Below are positions 29,892 through 38,137 of a stretch of DNA of 64,000 nucleotides, in pieces. The notes beneath the pieces are model-generated. The model was given only the letters and a program-made list of their open reading frames with translations, had not been told where the DNA came from and did not search any database. The position numbers were made by a program, and so were the translations under genes. This stretch comes from Nitrospirota bacterium. GTDB taxonomy: Bacteria > Nitrospirota > Leptospirillia > Leptospirillales > Leptospirillaceae. Within the stretch, counting starts at the first letter, position 1; each line of letters opens with the position of its first letter. The DNA is taken from positions 241,159-305,158 of the forward strand of contig JAJZHW010000001.1 of the NCBI GenBank assembly GCA_021810805.1. The letters are read 5' to 3'.

Positions 29892-31396
29892 GCCCCGAAG
29901 ACAAAGATATCCCCGATGTCTGCCTGATACTCGAGGGAACCTACCCCTTCGTGACTGGAGGGGTCTCTTCCTGGACCCACCAGCTCATCAACCACCTGCC
30001 CGACGTGCGCTTCCACCTCTACTGTCTGATCGCCGAGCGGGAGCCGGGACCTTGGAAGTTTCCCCGTCCGGACAACGTGACAGGGGTGACGACGCTCTCT
30101 TTGGGAGCCTCTTCGGAGTCGCTGGAAGGGGAGGGGAAGATGCTCTCTCCGGGAGAGGAGAAGGCCCTGATCGATCTTTTGCGCACCTTCCACCGATCTC
30201 TCCTGGGCGGCTCCCCCGAGGCCTTTCAGACGCTCTTCGAGAGCTTCCATAAGACGGGTTTTTCTCCCGAGCTCTTCCGGACCCTCTCGGCAGGTCGGCA
30301 GGCCTGGTCCCTGATCGGAGAGTTTTACCAGGCTCAGTTTGCCCATGAGGCCTTTATCGACTTCTTCTGGATGTGGCGGACGACCCATCTCCCCCTCTTT
30401 GCGCTTCTCTCCGCCCCCCTTCCCCGGGCCCGCCTCTACCATTCGCTGGCCTCGGGCTATGCCGGGATGCTGGGGGTCATGGGCAAGCTGGCCTATGATC
30501 GCCCCTTTGTCCTTACAGAACATGGCATTTATACCCGGGAGCGAAAGATCGAGATTGCCCTGGCACAGTGGATCGGCAAGAGTCAGGAGGACGAGGCCAC
30601 CGTGCGGCCCATCCGGGAGACGGTCAAGGGCTTCTGGATGCGGATTTTCGAGCAGCTGGGGCGGATCGTCTACCACTACTCCGATACCATCGTGACGCTT
30701 TTCGAGGGAAACCGGAGCATCCAGATCCGGGACGGGGCCGATCCGGAGAAGACGCAGGTGATCCCCAACGGGATCACCATCGGTGAGCGGCCAGTCCTCC
30801 CTCAAATCCCCAAGCCTTCCGGGGGTGAGCGGGTCGTGGGATTCATTGGCCGGGTGGTGCCCATCAAGGACGTCAAGACCTTCATCCAGGCCTGCCGTCT
30901 TGTGGCCGACCAGTACCCCGCCGTGCGCGTCCTGATCATGGGTCCCATGGACCAGGATCCGGAGTATGCCCGGGAGTGTCAGAGCCTCGTGGAGCTCTTG
31001 GGGCTGTCGGGTCAGGTGAGCTTTACCGGGTCGGTACGGGTGGAGGACTATCTTCCGTCGCTCGATCTCCTTGTCCTGACCTCGCTTTCCGAGGCCCAGC
31101 CCCTGGTCATCATGGAGGGAGCCGTCTACGAGGTTCCCACCGTCGCCACCCGGGTCGGAGCCTGCGACGAGCTCATCAACGGTCGGCTTCGGGAGGATCG
31201 CCTCCTGGGGCCGGGAGGAATCGTGACCTCGGTCGGCAATCCCGACGAGACGGCGCTGGCGATCCTTCGGCTCCTCCGGGACGAGGCTCTCCGTCGGCGC
31301 ATGGGTCGTGCTGCGCGGATCCGGATGGAGCGCTTCTACCGGGAGGAGGCGGTCTTCTCGGCCTATCGGGAGATCTACCGAAAGGGAGGGCGGTAG
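29888..31396 (+). CDS. pelF: PelF glycosyltransferase (GT4 type)
   Basis: DVCLILEGTYPFVTGGVSSWTHQLI, ALLSAPLPRARLYHSLASGYAG, VVGFIGRVVPIKDVKTFI. Confidence 0.93.
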   Translation: MSPEDKDIPDVCLILEGTYPFVTGGVSSWTHQLINHLPDVRFHLYCLIAEREPGPWKFPRPDNVTGVTTLSLGASSESLEGEGKMLSPGEEKALIDLLRTFHRSLLGGSPEAFQTLFESFHKTGFSPELFRTLSAGRQAWSLIGEFYQAQFAHEAFIDFFWMWRTTHLPLFALLSAPLPRARLYHSLASGYAGMLGVMGKLAYDRPFVLTEHGIYTRERKIEIALAQWIGKSQEDEATVRPIRETVKGFWMRIFEQLGRIVYHYSDTIVTLFEGNRSIQIRDGADPEKTQVIPNGITIGERPVLPQIPKPSGGERVVGFIGRVVPIKDVKTFIQACRLVADQYPAVRVLIMGPMDQDPEYARECQSLVELLGLSGQVSFTGSVRVEDYLPSLDLLVLTSLSEAQPLVIMEGAVYEVPTVATRVGACDELINGRLREDRLLGPGGIVTSVGNPDETALAILRLLRDEALRRRMGRAARIRMERFYREEAVFSAYREIYRKGGR

Positions 31397-34300
31397 TGGC
31401 CGGCATCGGATTTGTCCTCCGCAAGCTCGTCTCCCGGGAGGACCTCTCGTCGCTCGCGGGCGGCTTCATCCTGTCGGCGGTGGTTGCGGCCGGCCCCTGG
31501 CTTCTCACCACGGTGGGGCTCCTGATCGTCAGCTACTCGAGCCTCGGCTCCTTCACCCGGGTCCGGGACTATCTTCTCTTTCGCTCCCTGGTCACCTTTG
31601 CCTTTTTTGCCTCCCTGATGATGGTCTCCTTTCTGCAACTTCCCGCCACCCGATTCGTGGCCGACCGCTTCTTCGAGATGAAATTTTCCGACAACCGCTC
31701 CATCTATCTCACCTCCATGGGGCTCTCCCTACTTTTTGCGGTCCCGATGGCGCTGGCTCTCGTCTATCCTCTTCACTTAAGCCTGGCCGAGAGCCTGGGG
31801 TATTACGGGCTACTCATCGTGCTGATTCTTCTGTGGATCACAACCTCCCTTGTCTCGACCCTCCACGACTACGGCACGGTGGGGGCGGCCTTCTTGCTGG
31901 GAGTGGCGGCCTCGGTGGCGGGGACCCTCTTCGGCGCCCGCCACGGGGGCACCGCCGGGGCCCTCTTTGGCTATCTTCTGGGGGAGGGGGTGATCGTGGC
32001 GCTCCTGGGCGCCAGGATTTTTGTGGAGTTCCCCGGGGAGATCCGATGGAACCGGACCTTTGTCTCCTTTCTCAGGCGACGGGGGCGACTCATGGTCCTG
32101 GGGCTCGTCATGACCTTGGGGATCTGGGTCGACAAGATCCTTTTCTGGTACGGGCCCGGCTCGGAGCGGATCGTGGGCTACATCCACGTGAATCGCCTCT
32201 ACGACATCGCCATGTTCTTTTCTCTCCTGACGGTGATTCCCACGCTGGCGCTCTTTGTCTTCTACTTCGAGACGGGATTCTACGAGCGCTACCGGGGGGT
32301 CTTCGTTCTCCTCGAAGGCCGGCGTCCCCTGGCCGAGGTCCTCGAGGCCAAGGAGCGGATGGTGGCCTTCATCAAGCGGGGTCTGGGCTACATCCTCAAG
32401 ATCCAGGGGGCGGTGACATTCATCGTCGTGCTGAACGCCCACGGAATCCTCTCCCTGTTCCACGCCGACCTTCTGGCGCTGCCCATCTTCCGCATGGGGG
32501 CCCTGGGGGGATTGTGCCAGGTGATCCTCACCATGGAGTTCACTCTTCTACTGTACTTCAACCAGCAGAAGATGGTGAGCGCCCTGGCCTGGGTCCTGCT
32601 TCTGTCGAATGCCGGACTGACGGTGCTTCTCTGGAACGTCAGCCCCCGTCTTGAGGGGATGGGATACCTGTCCGCCTGCCTTTTCTCGGCGGTCTACGGG
32701 TATTATCTCGTGGACCGCGGGGTCTACGACTTCGAATTCACCGTCTTCATGAATCCTCCGGACTATACGACGGAAGACTCTCGCCCGGAGGGGAAGGAGG
32801 ATCTGGTGATCCCCGACACGCCTCCGGGCGGAGAAAGGGGAAAGACCGTCGTGGCGGGTCTTCTTGTTCTGGCCGTGCTGGCTGGGGCCGCGCCGGGTCT
32901 GGCTCACGCGGGGGAGAAAAAAGCCGGAAATTCGCCGTCCCACTGGGAGCGGATCCACCGCACATGCTACGTGCTCTACTACGGCCCCCGGAAAGAGACT
33001 GACGATGCCAACAACTTCCGGGCCTACTGGGAATTCCCGCTCAACTACCTGGGCTTCGATGCGGTCTATCGGAACATGGCCCGGGGATTCCCCGATCCGG
33101 CCTCTCTCTCCCGGTACCGGGCCGTCTTCCTGCAGATCGACCGGAACCCCCTCCCGGACTCTCTCGCCTTCTGGCGCTTCGTCTCGGGGCTTCTCGACAG
33201 GAAAATTCCCTTTGCCATCCTCGAGGACTTCCCCGAGAGGGAAAAGGGGGATCCGAACTTCGAGGCGGCGGGCCTTCTTCGGGATCAAGTTCTTCTCCGG
33301 ATGGGGCTCAAGCGGGAGGGGGTCTGGGACACCAACCCCTTCGACCTCGACTATGGCCACCGGGATCCCTCCATGGAAGGGTTCGAGTATCCCCTCCCCC
33401 TGACTCCGCTGGCGTTTCGGCCGGTGGTGAGCATCAACCCTACGAACCAGATATTTTTGGGCGTGAAGAGCAACGAGACGAGGAATGAGGGGCTGGAGAG
33501 CCCTTATGGGATGCTGGCCCCCTGGGGGGGGATGGTCTTTGACCCCTTCATGATCCGCTGGCCCTCCCTCGATGCCGACCACACCCTCTGGTTTGTCGAC
33601 CCCTTTCGATTTCTCGAGTCCGTTCTCCATAGCCGCCCCTTTCCACGGATGGACCTCACCACCCTTAACGGCAACCGCATCTTCTACAGCCAGGTGGACG
33701 GAGATGCCTTCGAGACCCTCTCCCACTACAAGAGGCGGCGCATGTCGGCGGAGGTCCTCTATCGGGAGATCTACCGACCCATCCCCTTGCCCTTCACCGT
33801 CTCGGTCATCACAAGCCAGATCGATCCCCGAGTGCAGGGGTCGCGATCCCGGGTCTTCTGGGCCCGGAAGATTTTTGCCCTCCCGAATGTCGAGGCGGGT
33901 TCCCACACCTTCAGCCATCCCTTCTACTGGGTGCCGACCAAAAAACAGAAGGACGAGGGGCCGATCCACATCGAGATCCCCCACTATCATCTGAACCTCG
34001 AGACGGAGATCCGGGGATCGATCGACTACATCAACAAACACCTTCTTCCCCCGGGCAAGACCGTCCGTCTTCTCCAGTGGAGCGGCGATACCCGTCCGGG
34101 CCCCGATGCCCTGAAAGAGCTTGTCGGAACCGGCGTCGACAATCTCAACGGCTCGGATACCCGCTTCGACGACAATGCCCCCTCTTACACCTTCGTCTTT
34201 CCCTACTTTCGTCGGGTGGGTCCCTTTCTCCAGTATTTCAACAGCGACGTGAACGACTATATCCTGACCAACGACTGGAACGGCCCCTATTACGGCTATC

Positions 34301-34968
34301 TGAACGTCACCAAGACCTTCCTTCGCACCGACCGCCCCCGGCGGGTCGACCCCATCGATGTTTATTTCCACTTTTATGCGGGTCAGCGGGAGTCGGCCTT
34401 GAATGCCCTTCGCCAGGTGCTGACCTGGGTGATGCGCCAACCCATTGCCCCGCTGTACTCCTCCCAGTTTGTCTCGGTGGAGAAGGGGTATATCGCGGCC
34501 CATATCGATCGCATGAAATCCGGGACAACACTCTTCCGGGTCTCGGAATACGGGGCGGACACCACGGTGCGCTTTGACCATGCTGAGGATCGCTACCCCG
34601 ATCTCTCCTGCTCGCGGGGGGTGATCGGATATCGCCATCGGGGTGGAAGCCTTTATCTCTATCTCCTGCCAGGAGGGAAAACGGCGCGACTGTGTCTGTC
34701 CACGACCCCTCCGGAGGGGCCCACTCTGGCCCGGGCAACAGGGTATGTCTCTTTGGTGGGCGCCCTCTCCCCCCGGAGCTTCTCTTTCATCTATAATGGA
34801 TGGGTTCCCTCCGATCGGGTCGTCTGGCGGGGGTTGCCCCCGTCGGCGGACTACTCGCTGGAGGGGGAGGGGATCGCGGAGCGGCGAACCCTTCGGACGG
34901 ATGCTCAGGGGCGTCTTGTCCTGACCCACCTCGAATCGGGACGTCGCTACCGGGTGACGGCGGAATAG
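31396..34968 (+). CDS. pelG: PelG (multi-TM) fused in frame to a PelA-type polysaccharide deacetylase domain
   Basis: N-terminal about 460 aa GIGFVLRKLV...multi-TM PelG-like; then TVVAGLLVLAVLAGAAPGLAHAG signal-like segment; then YVLYYGPRKETDDAN..., VDGDAF, SHTFSHPF; single continuous frame with no stop. Confidence 0.83.
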   Translation: MAGIGFVLRKLVSREDLSSLAGGFILSAVVAAGPWLLTTVGLLIVSYSSLGSFTRVRDYLLFRSLVTFAFFASLMMVSFLQLPATRFVADRFFEMKFSDNRSIYLTSMGLSLLFAVPMALALVYPLHLSLAESLGYYGLLIVLILLWITTSLVSTLHDYGTVGAAFLLGVAASVAGTLFGARHGGTAGALFGYLLGEGVIVALLGARIFVEFPGEIRWNRTFVSFLRRRGRLMVLGLVMTLGIWVDKILFWYGPGSERIVGYIHVNRLYDIAMFFSLLTVIPTLALFVFYFETGFYERYRGVFVLLEGRRPLAEVLEAKERMVAFIKRGLGYILKIQGAVTFIVVLNAHGILSLFHADLLALPIFRMGALGGLCQVILTMEFTLLLYFNQQKMVSALAWVLLLSNAGLTVLLWNVSPRLEGMGYLSACLFSAVYGYYLVDRGVYDFEFTVFMNPPDYTTEDSRPEGKEDLVIPDTPPGGERGKTVVAGLLVLAVLAGAAPGLAHAGEKKAGNSPSHWERIHRTCYVLYYGPRKETDDANNFRAYWEFPLNYLGFDAVYRNMARGFPDPASLSRYRAVFLQIDRNPLPDSLAFWRFVSGLLDRKIPFAILEDFPEREKGDPNFEAAGLLRDQVLLRMGLKREGVWDTNPFDLDYGHRDPSMEGFEYPLPLTPLAFRPVVSINPTNQIFLGVKSNETRNEGLESPYGMLAPWGGMVFDPFMIRWPSLDADHTLWFVDPFRFLESVLHSRPFPRMDLTTLNGNRIFYSQVDGDAFETLSHYKRRRMSAEVLYREIYRPIPLPFTVSVITSQIDPRVQGSRSRVFWARKIFALPNVEAGSHTFSHPFYWVPTKKQKDEGPIHIEIPHYHLNLETEIRGSIDYINKHLLPPGKTVRLLQWSGDTRPGPDALKELVGTGVDNLNGSDTRFDDNAPSYTFVFPYFRRVGPFLQYFNSDVNDYILTNDWNGPYYGYLNVTKTFLRTDRPRRVDPIDVYFHFYAGQRESALNALRQVLTWVMRQPIAPLYSSQFVSVEKGYIAAHIDRMKSGTTLFRVSEYGADTTVRFDHAEDRYPDLSCSRGVIGYRHRGGSLYLYLLPGGKTARLCLSTTPPEGPTLARATGYVSLVGALSPRSFSFIYNGWVPSDRVVWRGLPPSADYSLEGEGIAERRTLRTDAQGRLVLTHLESGRRYRVTAE

Positions 34969-35080
34969 CTCAAAGTTTTATGGTAAAATGAGAAATTGTG
35001 TCGGCGAAAGGAGACGGAGGGGCCGGACCCGGGGCCCATGGGGCCGGGAAAATCATGACTCTTTTTTGGAGGTGACCGCA

Positions 35081-35668
35081 ATGATGACAAAGTGCCAAGT
35101 GGGGGGTGCGGGGGCAAGAGCCCTGCTCGTTCTGGTCCTTCTCGGAACGGGCAGCGCCCTTTCGGCCTGCTCCCTTTTTGAGCCCTCTCCCCCCTTTACC
35201 AAGGCGGAGTTGGCGCGGACCGACCGGGAGATCCTCTTTCGGGATGTGGACCACCATCTGAGGTCGATGGAGGGGCAGCGGGTCGTTCTCGGGGGGAAGA
35301 TCATTTCGGTGAAGAGGGGGACTCCTCTCTCGCTCGTTTTTGTGCGGGAGTATCCGCTGGATCCGACCTTCCTTCCCGAAACGCACCAGCAGTCCCGGGG
35401 GGATTTCGCCATCGAGACCGACATGCCGCTTCCCGCCGACCGGTTCAAGCCGGACCATACGGTAGAGGTGATCGGGACGATCCGGGCGCCCATGCGCGTG
35501 GTCATGGGGCAAAACAGCACCAAAAGAATACCTGTGGTGCGGGCGATCCATCTCCATGCCGAGGCTCCGGCTCCTCCCCCCGATCCCTACATGATGGATC
35601 CCGGCATGATGGATCCGGGGATGATGGATCCCTACATGATGGGACCCATGATGCCCATGATGTGGTAG
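35081..35668 (+). CDS. Slp-family-like outer membrane lipoprotein with Met/Asp/Pro-rich tail
   Basis: Lipobox LSAC; OB-fold-like EGQRVVLGGKIISVKRG; tail YMMDPGMMDPGMMDPYMMGPMMPMMW. Confidence 0.72.
   Translation: MMTKCQVGGAGARALLVLVLLGTGSALSACSLFEPSPPFTKAELARTDREILFRDVDHHLRSMEGQRVVLGGKIISVKRGTPLSLVFVREYPLDPTFLPETHQQSRGDFAIETDMPLPADRFKPDHTVEVIGTIRAPMRVVMGQNSTKRIPVVRAIHLHAEAPAPPPDPYMMDPGMMDPGMMDPYMMGPMMPMMW
35591..35650 (+). repeat. Four imperfect 15-bp tandem units (ATGATGGATCCNGGN) coding the Met-rich tail
   Basis: Units begin at 35591, 35606, 35621, 35636. Confidence 0.85.
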
Positions 35669-35709
35669 GGGAGGATCGCTCGCCCTTGAAATCCGGGCAG
35701 GGTGATGGC

Positions 35710-36180
35710 ATGATTCCCTTCATGCCGACCGTCACTCCCTTCCGCGTCCGTTATTCGGAAACCGATGCCCAGAAACGGGCCCACCACTCCCACTATCCGG
35801 TTTGGTTCGAGATGGGGCGGGCCGAGTATTGCCGGGCCATGGGCTTCGACTACCGGGCGATGGAGGAGGGGGGCGTCTTCCTTGTGGTGGCGAAGCTCGA
35901 GTGCCGCTATACCGGGAGCCTCCGCTACGACGATCTTGCCGCCATCGAGACCCGGTTGGTCCGGGTGGGCCGCCGCATCCTGGAGTTTTCCTACCGGGTG
36001 ACGGAGACCTCGTCGGGGGCGGTGGCCGCGTTGGGCTCAACGATCCTGGTCCCCGTGGACGAGGAGGGCCGCGTCGTGTCGATTCCCGAGGCCGTCCTCT
36101 CGCTCCTCACTCCCTGTGCCGAGGAGGAGCCGACGCCGGTTCCCTCCTTGTCAGAGACCTCACTTCCCTCAGGCGGATAG
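35710..36180 (+). CDS. Acyl-CoA thioesterase, YbgC/4HBT hot-dog family
   Basis: FRVRYSETDAQKRAHHSHYPVWFEMGRAEYCRAMG; its stop codon lies inside the tRNA-Val gene. Confidence 0.87.
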   Translation: MIPFMPTVTPFRVRYSETDAQKRAHHSHYPVWFEMGRAEYCRAMGFDYRAMEEGGVFLVVAKLECRYTGSLRYDDLAAIETRLVRVGRRILEFSYRVTETSSGAVAALGSTILVPVDEEGRVVSIPEAVLSLLTPCAEEEPTPVPSLSETSLPSGG

Positions 36181-36246
36181 CTCAGTCGGTAGAGCGCAGC
36201 TCTTACACAGCTGTTGTCGCGGGTTCGATCCCCGCTCCGCCTACCA
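36171..36246 (+). tRNA. tRNA-Val (anticodon TAC)
   Basis: AGGCGGA/TCCGCCT acceptor, CAGCT-CTTACAC-AGCTG anticodon arm, GCGGGTTCGATCCCCGC T arm, encoded ACCA end. Confidence 0.95.
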
Positions 36247-36262
36247 TCCTATGATTTTTCAC
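36233..36262 (+). repeat. Left attachment repeat: CGCTCCGCCTACCATCCTATGATTTTTCAC
   Basis: Identical to 43399-43428; includes the 3' end of tRNA-Val. Confidence 0.93.
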
Positions 36263-36290
36263 CGGCCGACAGCATCCAATATAAAACGAG

Positions 36291-36316
36291 AAGCCCGCGT
36301 AAAACCGGGCTTTTTT
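36291..36316 (+). terminator. Intrinsic terminator downstream of tRNA-Val
   Basis: AAGCCCG-loop-CGGGCTT followed by a T run. Confidence 0.65.
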
Positions 36317-36369
36317 CATGTTTTCCTGTCTTCTTCCGTCCGATGGGGTCCATTGACAGCCTGGGGAAT

Positions 36370-36420
36370 TGGGGGTATTTTTGGGGGTGCGATACCCCCA
36401 ACGGGGAGGCGATACCCCCA
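36370..36420. promoter_or_regulatory. Left cluster of integrase arm-type-like sites
   Basis: TGGGGGTATT (36370) and two GATACCCCCA (36391, 36411); the same 10-mer occurs twice at the right end. Confidence 0.55.
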
Positions 36421-36470
36421 GAATGCCCCCGATGGGCTAAAAGACATTGCTCCTCAGAAGTGGAGGCAAC

Positions 36471-37676
36471 ATGCTGACCGATACATCGATCCGGAACGCA
36501 AAGCCCAAGGAAAAGCCCTACAAACTTGCCGACAGCGGGGGGCTCTATCTCTTGGTTACTCCCAATGGCTCCCGATTGTGGCGGCTCAAATATCGGGTTG
36601 GGGGTATCGAGAAACTTCTTTCTTTTGGTTCATACCCCCAGGTGAGCCTCAAGGAAGCGAGAGACAAGGCATTTGAGGCCAAGCAAGGGCTCTTTTCGGG
36701 GATCGACCCATCCCAGGCGAAAAAAGCACAGAAGGCCAGCGCGTCCGGGGCCGATAGCTTTGAGGCGGTAGCGCGTGAATGGTTCGGGAAGTTTTCGACC
36801 GGATGGGCTCCTGGTCATGCGGAGCGCGTCATTCGGCTCCTGGAGCGGGATGTCTTCCCGTGGATCGGTCTTCGTCCCGTCCGGGAGATCACGGCTCCGG
36901 AATTGTTGGCCGTTCTCCGCCGAATCGAAGCGCGGGGGGCAGTCGATACGGCGCACCGCGCAAGACAGACGGCGGGGGCTGTCTTTCGGTATGCCGTCGC
37001 CACAGGAAGGGCCGAGCGCGATCCGTCCGGCGATCTTCGAGGAGCGATCCCCCCGGCGCGAGGCGGCCACATGGCGGCCGTCACCGACTCTCAGAAGCTC
37101 GGGGGGCTTCTCCGGGCCATTGATGCCTACGAGGGCGGCCTGATTGTCCGGTGCGCCCTCCGATTGGCTCCGCTTGTCTTCGTCCGTCCAGGGGAGCTCA
37201 GGGCGATGGAGTGGGCAGAAGTCAGCGTCGAGCGGGGGGAGTGGGTCATCCCCGGCCAGAAGATGAAGATGAAGCGCGAACATATTGTCCCGCTCTCCAA
37301 GCAGGCGCTCGAAATTCTCGAAGAGATCCGGCCCTTCACCGGGGCGGGGCGTTACGTCTTCCCAACCCCTACGTCCTCGAACCGGCCTCTTAGCGACATG
37401 GCACTTCTCACCGCCCTTCGTCGAATGGGAATCACGAAAGAAGAAGCGACGGTTCATGGATTCCGGGCCACGGCCTCATCGCTTCTGAACGCTCAGGGCT
37501 GGCCGTCGGATGTAATCGAGCGACAACTGGCCCATGTAGAGAAAAACCAGGTGCGGGCGGCCTACAATCGGCACGATTATCTCCCGGAACGCCGAAAGAT
37601 GATGCAGTCATGGAGTGATTATTTGGGGGAATTGAAAAGCGGGGCGGAAATCCTACCGTTTCGGAAGGTTGAATAA
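36471..37676 (+). CDS. int: P4-type tyrosine recombinase/integrase
   Basis: LTDTSIRNAKPKEKPYKLADSGGLYLLVTPNGSRLWRLKYR; catalytic-type RPGELRAMEW, HGFRATASSLL, RQLAHVEKNQVRAAYNR. Confidence 0.96.
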   Translation: MLTDTSIRNAKPKEKPYKLADSGGLYLLVTPNGSRLWRLKYRVGGIEKLLSFGSYPQVSLKEARDKAFEAKQGLFSGIDPSQAKKAQKASASGADSFEAVAREWFGKFSTGWAPGHAERVIRLLERDVFPWIGLRPVREITAPELLAVLRRIEARGAVDTAHRARQTAGAVFRYAVATGRAERDPSGDLRGAIPPARGGHMAAVTDSQKLGGLLRAIDAYEGGLIVRCALRLAPLVFVRPGELRAMEWAEVSVERGEWVIPGQKMKMKREHIVPLSKQALEILEEIRPFTGAGRYVFPTPTSSNRPLSDMALLTALRRMGITKEEATVHGFRATASSLLNAQGWPSDVIERQLAHVEKNQVRAAYNRHDYLPERRKMMQSWSDYLGELKSGAEILPFRKVE

Positions 37677-37692
37677 TTTTTCCAAAGGGGGC

Positions 37693-37721
37693 TTGACAAG
37701 TCCGTTTTTATCCGGTAAGTT
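37693..37721 (+). promoter_or_regulatory. Candidate sigma70 promoter driving the alpA leader
   Basis: TTGACA (37693-37698), 17-nt spacer, TAAGTT (37716-37721). Confidence 0.5.
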
Positions 37722-37808
37722 CCAAATAACACTAAGCCTCGGTTGCAACGTCTCATGGGGGGGGAACCTCCGGGACGCGACGCCGGGAACCACGCCTTCT
37801 CGCATCAG

Positions 37809-37926
37809 CCCGGCTATCGGGAGTAGACCTCCAGGGCGCGATTAGCTGATTCGAGATTGTATCCCACCGGGAGCCGACCTCCAGGGGAAAAGTGCAGACA
37901 CCAACGCATTTTTCCTTTCCTGGAGG
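37809..37926 (+). promoter_or_regulatory. Repeat-bearing leader with two anti-SD-like copies and one complementary SD
   Basis: CGGGAGTAGACCTCCAGGG (37818-37836) and CGGGAGCCGACCTCCAGGG (37868-37886), exactly 50 nt apart; CCTCCAGG is the reverse complement of CCTGGAGG (37919-37926), the SD region of alpA. Confidence 0.6.
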
Positions 37927-37930
37927 CCGT

Positions 37931-38128
37931 ATGACAACGCACCAGATCCTTCGCCTACCGCAAGTCCTCGAAACTACTCGACTCTCTCGCTCAACAATCT
38001 ACAGTCTCATCCAAAAAGGCCAATTCCCTCGACCCGTCAAGCTCGGGGAGCGGGCGTCGGGTTGGCTGTTGTCCGAAATCTGCAGTTGGATTGAGTCGAG
38101 ACGAACCCTTTCTACCGTCAAGCAGTAG
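37931..38128 (+). CDS. AlpA-family (MerR-like HTH) regulator/excisionase
   Basis: QILRLPQVLETTRLSRSTIYSLIQKGQFPRPVKLGERASGWLLSEICSWIESR. Confidence 0.92.
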   Translation: MTTHQILRLPQVLETTRLSRSTIYSLIQKGQFPRPVKLGERASGWLLSEICSWIESRRTLSTVKQ

Positions 38129-38137
38129 GAGGGGGGG

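Noticed and set aside
30976-31395. N-terminal part of the 1330-aa track ORF before PelG
   Set aside because: Overlaps the end of pelF in another frame with low-complexity Gly/Arg/Pro sequence; the real start is GTG at 31396, directly after the pelF stop.
32548-34929. 793-aa minus-strand ORF opposite the PelG-deacetylase fusion
   Set aside because: Antisense shadow ORF; plus strand carries recognisable domains.
36116-36676. Plus-strand ORF containing DSSVGRAQLLHSCCRGFDPRSAYH
   Set aside because: Spurious translation through tRNA-Val and the element left end.
37741-37930. CRISPR-like interpretation of the repeats before alpA
   Set aside because: Only two convincing copies with a 50-nt period, imperfect, no cas genes; a leader-RNA regulatory explanation fits better.
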